Shown here piece by piece: positions 7,663-15,256 of a stretch of DNA of 40,859 bases. Origin of the DNA: UBA1794 sp964439955 (GTDB lineage Bacteria > Bacteroidota > Bacteroidia > Bacteroidales > Bacteroidaceae); contig CAYTPX010000016.1 in NCBI GenBank assembly GCA_964439955.1, forward strand, positions 1 through 40,859, written 5' to 3'. The number at the start of each line of letters is the position of its first letter. Within the stretch, counting starts at the first letter, position 1. The notes under the pieces were generated by a model, which saw only the letters and a list, made by a program, of their open reading frames with translations, searched no databases and was not told the origin of the DNA. The position numbers were made by a program, and so were the translations under genes.

Positions 7663-9144
7663 ATGGACAAGCAAGAAATCATTCGCATCACACACGGCAT
7701 CGCCCGGAATCCCGACTACCGGATGGCACAACCCATCGCCCTCGCCTTCCGCGAGGGCGAGCATATAGCCATCGTCGGCCCCAACGGGAGCGGGAAGTCG
7801 CTGCTCGTCGGCACGATTACCGGGCGCTACCCCATCCTGCACGGGGGGGAACTGGCCTACGACTTCAGCCCCTCGCCCAAAAGCGGGGCTTACGAGAACA
7901 TAAAGTACATCAGCTTCCGCGACAGCTACGGCGCGGCCGACGACACCTACTACTACCAACAGCGCTGGAACACCCACGACCTGGACCACGCCCCGCTCGT
8001 GGGCAACCTGCTTGCCCCGCCCGCAGGCACGGAGCCCCCCGACGCGGCGCTGCGCGAGGAGCTCTACGGGCTGTTCCGCATGCAGCCGCTCCTGGACAAG
8101 AGCATCCTGCTCCTCTCCAGCGGCGAGATGCGCCGCTTCCAACTCATCAAGGCCCTGCTGCAAAAGCCCCGCGTGCTCATCATCGACAACCCCTACATCG
8201 GGCTGGACGCCCCCACGCGGGCGCAGCTGACCGCCCTGTTCGCACGGCTGGCCGCACGGGGCGGTCTGCAAATCATCGTGGTGCTCTCCATGCTCGACGA
8301 CATACCCCCGTTCGTGACCCACGTGCTCCCGGTAGAAAACCGCCGGTGCGGGACGAAAGCCACGCGGGAAGAATACCTGGCCGCCCTGCACCTCCCCGGC
8401 GCGGGGGAAACCTTCCTGCCCGAAAAGCAGAGGCAGGCCATCCTCGGCCTCCCCGCCCGGGAGGGGAACTTCGCGGGCGACCCCGTCGTGGGCCTGCACA
8501 AGGTGAGCATCCGCTACGGCACGCGCACCATCCTGGGCGGGCTCGACTGGACCGTGCACCAAGGCGAGAGGTGGGCGCTATCGGGCGAAAACGGCAGCGG
8601 GAAGTCCACCCTGCTCAGCCTCGTCTGCGCCGACAACCCCCAGTCCTATGCCTGCGACATCACACTCTTCGGGCGGCGGCGCGGCTCGGGCGAGAGCATC
8701 TGGGAAATCAAGCGCCACATCGGCTACGTATCGCCCGAGATGCACCGGGCATACCAGAAGGATTTGCCGGCAAGCCACATCGTCGCTTCCGGGCTGCACG
8801 ACAGTATCGGGCTCTACGTGAAGCCCAAACCCGGGCAGATGGAGGCCTGCCTGTTCTGGATGGATGCCTTCGGCGTCGCCTCCCTCTGCGACCGCCCGTT
8901 CCTGCGCCTCTCCAGCGGCGAACAACGCCTGGTCCTGCTGGCACGGGCTTTCGTGAAAGACCCCGAACTGCTCATCCTCGACGAACCCCTGCACGGCCTC
9001 GACACCTACAACCGCGCCCGGGTGAAGGAAGTGATACAGGCCTTTTGCCAACGGCCGGGAAAGACGCTCGTCATGGTGACGCACTACGAGGAAGAACTCC
9101 CCGCCTGCATCGACCACAGGCTCTACCTGAAAAAGCAAACCTGA
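7663..9144 (+). CDS. modF: ModF-like tandem ABC ATPase
   Basis: The 493-residue soluble protein holds two ABC nucleotide-binding domains in one chain and no membrane segment. Domain 1 has Walker A GPNGSGKS near residue 43 and signature LSSGEMRR; domain 2 has Walker A GENGSGKS near 309, LSSGEQRL and Walker B LLILDEPLHGLD. The segment LFGRRRGSGESIWEIK in domain 2 closely resembles E. coli ModF, the best match I can recall. ModF is linked to molybdenum in E. coli by gene position, but its task is not settled, and no modABC genes are in this window. It is not an ABC-F factor, because the signatures and linker differ. It begins 53 bases after ruvC. The real start is 7663; the frame upstream is an out-of-phase reading of ruvC. 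Confidence 0.82.
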   Translation: MDKQEIIRITHGIARNPDYRMAQPIALAFREGEHIAIVGPNGSGKSLLVGTITGRYPILHGGELAYDFSPSPKSGAYENIKYISFRDSYGAADDTYYYQQRWNTHDLDHAPLVGNLLAPPAGTEPPDAALREELYGLFRMQPLLDKSILLLSSGEMRRFQLIKALLQKPRVLIIDNPYIGLDAPTRAQLTALFARLAARGGLQIIVVLSMLDDIPPFVTHVLPVENRRCGTKATREEYLAALHLPGAGETFLPEKQRQAILGLPAREGNFAGDPVVGLHKVSIRYGTRTILGGLDWTVHQGERWALSGENGSGKSTLLSLVCADNPQSYACDITLFGRRRGSGESIWEIKRHIGYVSPEMHRAYQKDLPASHIVASGLHDSIGLYVKPKPGQMEACLFWMDAFGVASLCDRPFLRLSSGEQRLVLLARAFVKDPELLILDEPLHGLDTYNRARVKEVIQAFCQRPGKTLVMVTHYEEELPACIDHRLYLKKQT

Positions 9145-9227
9145 CCCGCGCCCGCACACGGAAGCCGCCCCCCGGCGCGGGGAAACACACAGACAATCCA
9201 CAATAAACGCATGACCTTTTTAGAAAA

Positions 9228-10439
9228 ATGATCTCATTAGACAAGATTTACCAAGCGTCGTATGTGCTGAAAGAGGTAATCCGGCGCACCGACTTGATTG
9301 CAGCCCCCCAGATCGCGCCCGGCTGCGAACTCTATCTGAAGCCGGAGAACCTGCAAATAACCGGCTCCTTCAAAATACGGGGCGCATATTTCATGATTTC
9401 CCAGCTCAACGAGGCGGAGAAGAAGCGCGGTGTGATCGCCTGCTCGGCCGGCAACCACGCCCAAGGCGTCGCGCTGGCCGCCTCGAGGATGGGCATCCCT
9501 TCGCTCATCTGCCTGCCCGACGGGGCGCCCATATCGAAGGTGGAGGCCACCAAACGCCTGGGCGCGGAGGTGTGCCTCGTGCCGGGCGTGTACGACGACG
9601 CCTACAACCGGGCGCTCGAACTGAAGGACAAAAAGGGCTACACCTTCGTGCATCCCTTCGACAACGAGAACGTAATCTGCGGGCAGGGCACCATCGGGCT
9701 GGAACTGCTCAACCAGTTGCCCAACGCCGAGGTGGTGCTCGTGCCCATCGGCGGCGGCGGATTGGCCTCCGGGCTTGCCTTCGCCATGAAGCAGCACAAC
9801 CCCACGGTACGCATCTATGGCGTCCAGGCCGAAGGAGCGCCCAGCATGCTCAACTCGCTGGCGCATGAACACATCGAGTGCCTCCCCTCCGTCTCGACCA
9901 TCGCCGACGGAATCGCCGTGAAGGAGCCGGGCGAGAACACATTCACCCTGTGCAAGCAGTACCTGGACGGCATCGTTACCGTGACGGACGAAGAGATTGC
10001 CACGGCCATCCTAAGCCTCATCGAGCAACACAAGCTCATCGCCGAAGGAGCGGGGGCAGTCTCCGTGGCCGCGGCCATGTTCCACAAGATTCCCGACTTG
10101 GAGGGGAAGCGGGCCATCGCCCTCATTTCCGGCGGGAACATCGACGTGAACATCCTCTCGCGCGTCATTACCCGCGGATTGCGCAAGAGCGGGCGCAACT
10201 GCGTGCTGACCATAGCCCTCGTGGACAAGCCGGGGCAGCTCCTCGGCGTGACGCAAATCATAGCAAAGGCCGGGGGCAACATCATCTCCGTCTACCACGA
10301 ACGCTCGGGGAACAGCAGCGACCTGAACGGATGCTTCCTGCGCTTGGTGCTGGAGACGCGCAACGAGGAACACATACGGGAAATACGGAAGACACTGACC
10401 GAAAACGGATTCATCCTCGTGGACGAGCTGTCCGACTGA
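9228..10439 (+). CDS. ilvA: Threonine dehydratase (threonine ammonia-lyase)
   Basis: This PLP enzyme converts threonine to 2-oxobutyrate and ammonia, the entry to isoleucine synthesis or threonine breakdown. The 403-residue product has the PLP lysine in SFKIRGAYF near residue 47, the CSAGNHAQGVALAA block, the glycine loop PIGGGGLASGLA and EGAGAVSVAA. A single C-terminal ACT-like domain (CVLTIALVDKPGQLLGV onward) makes it shorter than the classic 514-residue IlvA and like the ACT-containing TdcB/IlvA forms. Which role dominates cannot be decided here. A strong terminator follows. Confidence 0.9.
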   Translation: MISLDKIYQASYVLKEVIRRTDLIAAPQIAPGCELYLKPENLQITGSFKIRGAYFMISQLNEAEKKRGVIACSAGNHAQGVALAASRMGIPSLICLPDGAPISKVEATKRLGAEVCLVPGVYDDAYNRALELKDKKGYTFVHPFDNENVICGQGTIGLELLNQLPNAEVVLVPIGGGGLASGLAFAMKQHNPTVRIYGVQAEGAPSMLNSLAHEHIECLPSVSTIADGIAVKEPGENTFTLCKQYLDGIVTVTDEEIATAILSLIEQHKLIAEGAGAVSVAAAMFHKIPDLEGKRAIALISGGNIDVNILSRVITRGLRKSGRNCVLTIALVDKPGQLLGVTQIIAKAGGNIISVYHERSGNSSDLNGCFLRLVLETRNEEHIREIRKTLTENGFILVDELSD

Positions 10440-10459
10440 CAAGAGGACGGGAAAAAGAC

Positions 10460-10504
10460 ATCCGGCGCGTGCTTCCCCACAAGGAAACACGCGCCGGATT
10501 TTTC
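10460..10504 (+). terminator. Terminator after ilvA
   Basis: ATCCGGCGCGTG (10460-10471) pairs with CACGCGCCGGAT (10488-10499) in a 12-bp perfect stem followed by TTTTT. Confidence 0.85.
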
Positions 10505-10516
10505 CACGCCCGGGCA

Positions 10517-10647
10517 CTCTCCGCCAAGGGCGGCGGCACTTCCCGCCGGAAGCCTTGTCACTTTTCCCGGCTTCCTCCGCCGCTTTCCTCCCCTTCCGGC
10601 AGGGCTTTCCCCCCGCCGCCGGGCTCTTCACCGGACAAGAGGGAAGG
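10517..10647 (+). repeat. 22-bp-family degenerate tandem repeat, array D (overlaps rmuC 3' end)
   Basis: Units start at 10517, 10539, 10561, 10583, 10605 and about 10626; the first four spacings are exactly 22 and the last is 21. They begin CTCTCC, CTTCCCG, CTTTTCCCG, CTTTCC, CTTTCCCCC and CTTCACCGG. From 10558 onward the array is also read on the minus strand as the last codons of rmuC, producing its Gly/Glu-rich tail. Confidence 0.75.
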
Positions 10648-12000
10648 GGCGATGCGTTTTTTGGGGTTCAATCCCAACTGGCGGAGCTGCTCAACTTGGG
10701 TAAGCACGCTGCCGCGCCCGTCCTTGAGCTGCCCATAGGCCCGGTCGAACTGCTCGCGCGCCCGGCCGATGGCCACGCCCACGGAGGAGAAAGTCTCCGT
10801 GAAGGTTACCACCTTCTCGTAGAGTTTCGTCCCGCGGTCCACGATTTTCTGCACGTTCTGCGCCTGGTATTCCCGTTTCCACAAGTCCAAAGCCAGCCGC
10901 AGGGCGGTAATCAAGTTGGTGGGGCTCATGAGCACCACCTTTTTGGCGTATGCCTCGCTCCACAGCTCCGGCACTTCCTGCAAGGCCAGCAAGTAAGCCG
11001 GCTCGGAAGGCATGAACATCATCACGAAGTCGGGAGCCTTGGCGTCATAAGCCGAGTAGTCCTTGGTGCTCAGCTCGTCGATATGCTTGCGTACCGAAAG
11101 GATATGCTCCTTGAGAGCCTGCGCCCGTGCCGCCTCGTCGGGCGCATTGACGTAGGAGGCATAGGCCGTGAGCGAAACCTTCGCGTCGATAATCATCTCG
11201 CGCCCGCCCGGATAGCGGACAATGACGTCGGGCTGCATGCGGCTGCCCGTCTCCTCGTTGCGCAGGGGCAAGCCTGTCTGTTCGTCGCGCAGCACTTCCT
11301 GCACGAAGTAGTGCTCCCCTTCCTTCAAGCCGGAAGCCTCCAAGATGTGCGCCAATATCATTTCGCCCCAGTCGCCCTGCATCTTCGAGTCGCCCCGCAG
11401 GGCACGCGCCAGGTTGTCCGCGTCTTCCCCCAGGCGGGTGCTGGCCTCCACCAGCCTCTTTATCTGCTCTTCCAGCGAAAAGCGTTGCTTGGACTCGTCG
11501 CCATAGGCCTTTTCCACCTGTTCCCTGAAGCCTTTCAGGTCGGCCTGCAGGGGCTGCAGCAAATCGCCCACCTGCTTGCGGCTCAACTCGGAAAACTCCT
11601 TGGCATGGGACTGGAGGAGGCGGTTGGAAATATTCTCGAACTCCGCAGCCATCCGGCGCTGCCTCAGCGCCTCGGCCCCGCGCTCCTCCTCTAAGCGCCG
11701 GGCGAAGGCCACTTCCTGCTCCTGCCTTTGGCGGGCAGAGCGTGCACACTCGTCGGCCAGGCGGCGGGAGAACTCCTCCTCCTGTGCCTGCACACGGCGT
11801 TCCGCGTCGGCACGGAGGCGCGAGGCCTCGGCCTCCGCTTGCGCGCGAAGCTGCCCCGAGGCCTCGCGCAACATGCGGTTTTCAGCCTCGAGGGCTGCCT
11901 GGACGGCCCCGGCACGGGCGCTACGGCGGGAAAAGACCACGTAACAAACTGCCAACGCTACGGTAAGAGCTGTCAGCAGCAGGGAAAAAAGTAGGTACAT
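10558..12000 (-). CDS. rmuC: DNA recombination protein RmuC
   Basis: RmuC-family proteins limit certain DNA rearrangements and contain a PD-(D/E)xK nuclease-like core. The 480-residue product begins with one membrane anchor (LLFSLLLTALTVALAVCYVVF, residues about 4-24). A long Arg/Glu/Ala-rich coiled coil follows, then the RmuC domain with GDWGEMILAHILEASGL, QPDVIVRYPGGREMIIDAKVSL, DFVMMFMPSEPAYLLAL and LMSPTNLITALRLA. After LGLNPKKRIAPSLL the last 25 or so residues are rich in Gly and Glu and come from repeat array D. Homologues I know end near the start of that tail, so it is probably a repeat-derived extension. A -7-like AAACTTTG ends five bases before the start codon. Confidence 0.9.
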   Translation of the reverse strand: MYLLFSLLLTALTVALAVCYVVFSRRSARAGAVQAALEAENRMLREASGQLRAQAEAEASRLRADAERRVQAQEEEFSRRLADECARSARQRQEQEVAFARRLEEERGAEALRQRRMAAEFENISNRLLQSHAKEFSELSRKQVGDLLQPLQADLKGFREQVEKAYGDESKQRFSLEEQIKRLVEASTRLGEDADNLARALRGDSKMQGDWGEMILAHILEASGLKEGEHYFVQEVLRDEQTGLPLRNEETGSRMQPDVIVRYPGGREMIIDAKVSLTAYASYVNAPDEAARAQALKEHILSVRKHIDELSTKDYSAYDAKAPDFVMMFMPSEPAYLLALQEVPELWSEAYAKKVVLMSPTNLITALRLALDLWKREYQAQNVQKIVDRGTKLYEKVVTFTETFSSVGVAIGRAREQFDRAYGQLKDGRGSVLTQVEQLRQLGLNPKKRIAPSLLSGEEPGGGGKALPEGEESGGGSREK

Positions 12001-12005
12001 GAAAT

Positions 12006-12013
12006 CAAAGTTT
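12006..12013 (-). promoter_or_regulatory. Possible -7 element for rmuC
   Basis: The minus strand reads AAACTTTG, one mismatch from TAnnTTTG, five bases before the rmuC ATG. If it is used, the rmuC mRNA would be leaderless like that of xseA. Confidence 0.3.
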
Positions 12014-12020
12014 TAAGCCA

Positions 12021-12086
12021 ACAAAGGGGTTCTTGGGAAAAGTGGAAAGGGAAACGGGGGAAAGCCCCGCCTGTTTCCCCGGAAAG
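12021..12086 (-). repeat. 22-bp-family degenerate tandem repeat, array E (reverse orientation)
   Basis: Read on the minus strand, units start at 12086, 12064 and 12042, exactly 22 apart, with CTTTCCGGGG, CTTTCCCCCG and CTTTTCCCAAG. This is the only array in the window in this orientation. It lies between yjbQ and rmuC, which are also on the minus strand. Confidence 0.65.
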
Positions 12087-12098
12087 CGGAAGGGCTTT

Positions 12099-12515
12099 TC
12101 ATTCGCCCATCAGGGTGACGGAAACGGTCCGTGCGCCGCCGTCGTCGCGGAACTCGCAAAGGTAGATGCCCTGCCACGTGCCTAGGTCCAGCCGCCCCCC
12201 GCGGATGGGCAACATCAGCGAAGCCCCCAGCAGGGAAGCCTTGATGTGGGCCGACATGTCGTCCGGCCCTTCCAGCGTATGGCTGAAGTAGGAAGCCCCG
12301 TCGGGCACGGCACGGCGGAAAAACGCCTCGAAGTCCCGGCGCACGTCGGGGTCGGCATTTTCATTCAAAGTGAGGGCAGCCGAGGTATGCTTCAGGAAGA
12401 GGAGCATCACCCCATTGCGCGGCAGGCGGGGCAAGCGCCGCATGATGTCGCCCGTCACCAAATGGAAACCACGCGGACGGGGCGGCAACTGTATGTCGAA
12501 AGAGCTACATTCCAT
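12099..12515 (-). CDS. yjbQ: YjbQ family protein (UPF0047)
   Basis: This 138-residue product belongs to the small YjbQ/UPF0047 family. The signature is clear: FLKHTSAALTLNENADPDVRRD near residues 40-60, then HIKASLLGASLMLPI and GTWQGIYLCEFRD. Members have been reported to show weak thiamine-phosphate synthase activity, but the physiological role is unclear. The start at 12515 (MECSS) fits the family length; an in-frame ATG at 12527 is an alternative. It is divergent from the next gene, and the two share a short intergenic region with back-to-back -7 elements. Confidence 0.85.
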   Translation of the reverse strand: MECSSFDIQLPPRPRGFHLVTGDIMRRLPRLPRNGVMLLFLKHTSAALTLNENADPDVRRDFEAFFRRAVPDGASYFSHTLEGPDDMSAHIKASLLGASLMLPIRGGRLDLGTWQGIYLCEFRDDGGARTVSVTLMGE

Positions 12516-12540
12516 CGGAAAATCCATGAAAAACCGGCGG

Positions 12541-12548
12541 CAAATATA
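12541..12548 (-). promoter_or_regulatory. Bacteroidetes -7 element for yjbQ
   Basis: The minus strand reads TATATTTG, 13 bases before the in-frame ATG at 12527 and 25 before the preferred start at 12515. Confidence 0.5.
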
Positions 12549-12568
12549 GGTATTTATTTCTTTTAGCT

Positions 12569-12576
12569 TATCTTTG
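12569..12576 (+). promoter_or_regulatory. Bacteroidetes -7 element for the dehydrogenase at 12623
   Basis: TATCTTTG fits TAnnTTTG, 46 bases before the start codon. Confidence 0.55.
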
Positions 12577-12622
12577 CCCGAAGAAATCCCGGATAAAGAC
12601 GGGACACAAGAACCCAAAGTAT

Positions 12623-13831
12623 ATGAGCAAAGTCATACTGATCGGTGCCGGAGGCGTAGGCACCGTAGTCGCACACAAGATGGCACAAAACGCCGGAGTA
12701 TTCACCGATATCCTGATAGCAAGCCGCACGAAATCGAAATGCGACGCGCTGGCCGCCACGCTCACCGCCAAGTACGGGACGGGGGCGCGCATCAGCACGG
12801 CACAAGTGGACGCGGACAACGTGGACGAGCTCGTGGCATTGTTCCGCAGCTACCAGCCCGAAATCGTGGTCAATGTGGCACTTCCCTACCAAGACCTCAC
12901 GATTATGGACGCATGCCTTGAGGCCGGGACCAATTACCTGGACACGGCCAACTACGAGCCCAAGGACGAAGCCCATTTCGAATACAGTTGGCAATGGGCG
13001 TACAAGGACAAATTCGAGAAAGCCGGGCTGACCGCCATATTGGGCTGTGGCTTTGACCCCGGGGTGAGCGGTATTTTCACGGCTTATGCGGCGAAACACT
13101 ATTTCGACGAAATACATTACCTCGACATCGTAGACTGCAACGCCGGAAACCACCACAAGGCGTTCGCCACGAACTTCAACCCGGAGATAAACATACGCGA
13201 GATCACGCAGAAAGGCAGGTACTATGAAGACGGGAAGTGGGTGGAAACCGGGTCGTTGGAACTGCACAAGCCGCTCACTTACCCGAACATCGGCCCGCGG
13301 GAAAGCTACCTCCTCTACCATGAGGAGCTGGAGTCGCTCGTAAAGAACTTCCCTTCAATCAAGAGGGCGCGCTTCTGGATGACATTCGGCCAAGAATACC
13401 TGACCCACTTGCGGGTCATCCAGAACATCGGCATGGCACGCATCGACGAAATAGACTACAACGGGCAGAAGATCGTGCCCATACAGTTCCTCAAAGCCGT
13501 GCTGCCCAACCCGCAAGACCTCGGTGAGGACTACGAGGGGGAGACCAGCATCGGCTGCCGCATACGCGGCACGAAGGACGGGAAGGAGCGCACCTATTAT
13601 ATATACAACAACTGCAGCCACCAGGAAGCCTACAAGGAAACAGGCATGCAGGCCGTAAGTTACACCACCGGAGTGCCCGCCATGATTGGCGCCATGCTCT
13701 TCCTGAAAGGCGTATGGAAGCAACCCGGCGTGCTCAACGTGGAGGAATTCGACCCGGACCCTTTCATGGAACAGCTCAACCTCCAAGGCCTCCCTTGGCA
13801 CGAAGAGTTCGACGGCGACCTGGAGTTGTAG
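12623..13831 (+). CDS. Saccharopine dehydrogenase family protein, probable carboxynorspermidine/carboxyspermidine dehydrogenase
   Basis: The 402-residue product has an N-terminal Rossmann fold (VILIGAGGVGTVVAHKMA), the family segments EIVVNVALPYQDL and NYLDTANYEP, and GCGFDPGVSGIFTAYA. In Bacteroidetes this family makes carboxyspermidine or carboxynorspermidine from a diamine and aspartate semialdehyde in the alternative spermidine pathway. Length and the C-terminal half fit that group better than the lysine-pathway saccharopine enzymes. The matching decarboxylase is not in the window, so the exact substrate is inferred. The gene has its own promoter-like element; recA follows after repeat array F. 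Confidence 0.82.
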   Translation: MSKVILIGAGGVGTVVAHKMAQNAGVFTDILIASRTKSKCDALAATLTAKYGTGARISTAQVDADNVDELVALFRSYQPEIVVNVALPYQDLTIMDACLEAGTNYLDTANYEPKDEAHFEYSWQWAYKDKFEKAGLTAILGCGFDPGVSGIFTAYAAKHYFDEIHYLDIVDCNAGNHHKAFATNFNPEINIREITQKGRYYEDGKWVETGSLELHKPLTYPNIGPRESYLLYHEELESLVKNFPSIKRARFWMTFGQEYLTHLRVIQNIGMARIDEIDYNGQKIVPIQFLKAVLPNPQDLGEDYEGETSIGCRIRGTKDGKERTYYIYNNCSHQEAYKETGMQAVSYTTGVPAMIGAMLFLKGVWKQPGVLNVEEFDPDPFMEQLNLQGLPWHEEFDGDLEL

Positions 13832-13834
13832 GCT

Positions 13835-13942
13835 CTTCCCGAAAAGCCCCGCCGCTTTTCCCGAAAAAGGGCGGCACTTTGCAGGAAAAGCACCGCCACT
13901 TTCCAACCTGAATACAACTACTTTCCATTCCAAGAGACACAA
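13835..13942 (+). repeat. 22-bp-family degenerate tandem repeat, array F (upstream of recA)
   Basis: Units start at 13835, 13855, 13877, 13899 and 13921 (spacings 20, 22, 22 and 22) with CTTCCCG, CTTTTCCCG, CTTTGCAGG, CTTTCC and CTTTCC. Three of them end in CCGCCG, GGCGGCA and CCGCCA. The array fills the gap between the dehydrogenase and recA and ends eight bases before the recA start. Confidence 0.75.
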
Positions 13943-13949
13943 GAGAAAT

Positions 13950-14951
13950 ATGGCAGATACAGAGAAAGCCAAGGCCTTACAGGCCGCAATGGACAAAATC
14001 GAGAAGAGCTTCGGAAAAGGCTCCATCATGAAATTGGGCGACGAGAACGTGGAACCCGTCGCTGTCATCTCCACCGGTTCCATCGGCCTCAACGCGGCGC
14101 TGGGAGTCGGCGGCTACCCGCGCGGGCGCATCATAGAGATTTACGGGCCGGAGTCCAGCGGAAAAACCACGCTGGCCATCCACGCCATCGCAGAAGCGCA
14201 GAAGGGCGGCGGGATTGCCGCCTTCATCGATGCGGAACACGCCTTCGACCGCTTCTACGCGGAGAAGCTCGGCGTGGACATAGACAACCTGCTCATCTCC
14301 CAACCCGACAACGGGGAACAAGCCCTCGAAATAGCCGAACAACTGATCCGCTCGGCGGCAATCGACATTATCGTCATCGATTCCGTAGCCGCCCTCACAC
14401 CCAAAGCCGAAATCGAGGGGGACATGGGCGACAACAAGGTAGGACTCCAGGCACGGCTCATGTCGCAAGCCCTGAGGAAGCTGACCTCGGCCGTGAGCAA
14501 GTCGGGCACTTGCTGCATCTTCATCAATCAATTACGCGAGAAAATCGGGGTGATGTTTGCCAACCCCGAGACCACGACCGGGGGAAACGCCCTGAAGTTC
14601 TATGCCAGCGTGCGCATCGACATACGCGGCGGGCAGCCGATCAAGGACGGAGACGCAGTGCTGGGCAAGACAACGAAGGTGAAGGTCGTGAAAAACAAGG
14701 TAGCCCCTCCCTTCCGCCGCGCCCAGTTTGACATCATGTTCGGTGAAGGCATCTCCCACGCGGGGGAAATCATCGACTTGGGAAGCGACTTGGGAATCAT
14801 CAAGAAAAGCGGCTCCTGGTTCAGCTACAACGACACGAAACTGGGCCAAGGACGCGACGCCGCCAAGCAACTCATCAAGGACAACCCCGAACTCGCGGAG
14901 GAACTGGAAACCCAAATCATGGCCAAACTCCACGAACACCCCCAGAAGTAA
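13950..14951 (+). CDS. recA: Recombinase A
   Basis: RecA forms filaments on single-stranded DNA, drives strand exchange and activates LexA cleavage where an SOS system exists. The 333-residue product has the full family pattern: N-terminal KALQAAMDKIEKSFGKGSIM, Walker A GPESSGKTT near residue 67, the ALEIAEQLIRS region, Walker B-like IDIIVIDSVAALTPKAE, the L2 region around NALKFYASVR and the C-terminal domain. No SOS box can be recognised with confidence upstream; instead a 22-bp repeat array runs almost to the start codon. A GC-rich terminator follows. Confidence 0.98.
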   Translation: MADTEKAKALQAAMDKIEKSFGKGSIMKLGDENVEPVAVISTGSIGLNAALGVGGYPRGRIIEIYGPESSGKTTLAIHAIAEAQKGGGIAAFIDAEHAFDRFYAEKLGVDIDNLLISQPDNGEQALEIAEQLIRSAAIDIIVIDSVAALTPKAEIEGDMGDNKVGLQARLMSQALRKLTSAVSKSGTCCIFINQLREKIGVMFANPETTTGGNALKFYASVRIDIRGGQPIKDGDAVLGKTTKVKVVKNKVAPPFRRAQFDIMFGEGISHAGEIIDLGSDLGIIKKSGSWFSYNDTKLGQGRDAAKQLIKDNPELAEELETQIMAKLHEHPQK

Positions 14952-14956
14952 CGCCA

Positions 14957-14988
14957 ACCGGCCGCCCCGCGGGGCGGCCGGTCCTTTT
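14957..14988 (+). terminator. Terminator after recA
   Basis: A 26-base near-perfect palindrome (ACCGGCCGCC... mirrored to GGCGGCCGGT, 14957-14982) is followed by CCTTTT. Confidence 0.8.
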
Positions 14989-15123
14989 AGCTCCCCCCAA
15001 CGAACCGGCCACACTGCACCCGGTTGCTTACCTCCTCCCCTGCCCCATACCCCCTCCCGCGGGAAAGGATGCCTACACATGGCTCTAACTACGGTCTAAC
15101 CCCCTTAAAAGCAGCCCTGCCGC

Positions 15124-15188
15124 CTTCTTGGAAAAGCCTTGCCGCTTTTTTTTTAAAATACCGCAACTTTTCTGGGAAACCAAAGACT
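15124..15188 (+). repeat. 22-bp-family degenerate tandem repeat, array G
   Basis: Units start at 15124, 15145 and 15167 (spacings 21 and 22) with CTTCTTGG, CTTTTTTTT and CTTTTCTGGG, each followed by a run of A and, in the first two, by GCCG or CCGCAA. A weak fourth unit may start at 15189. The rest of the gap from recA holds only the terminator and the promoter of the next gene. Confidence 0.6.
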
Positions 15189-15205
15189 CTTACATACAAA
15201 AAAAC

Positions 15206-15213
15206 TATATTTG
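15206..15213 (+). promoter_or_regulatory. Bacteroidetes -7 element for the secreted protein gene
   Basis: TATATTTG fits TAnnTTTG, 43 bases before the start codon and just downstream of array G. Confidence 0.55.
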
Positions 15214-15256
15214 CCACCAATACAATCTAACTATCCATATTAAAACCAGCAAGCCT

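Noticed and set aside
10555..11694. Long plus-strand open frame of 379 codons
   Set aside because: It is the antisense shadow of rmuC, caused by high GC; composition is biased and no family is recognised.
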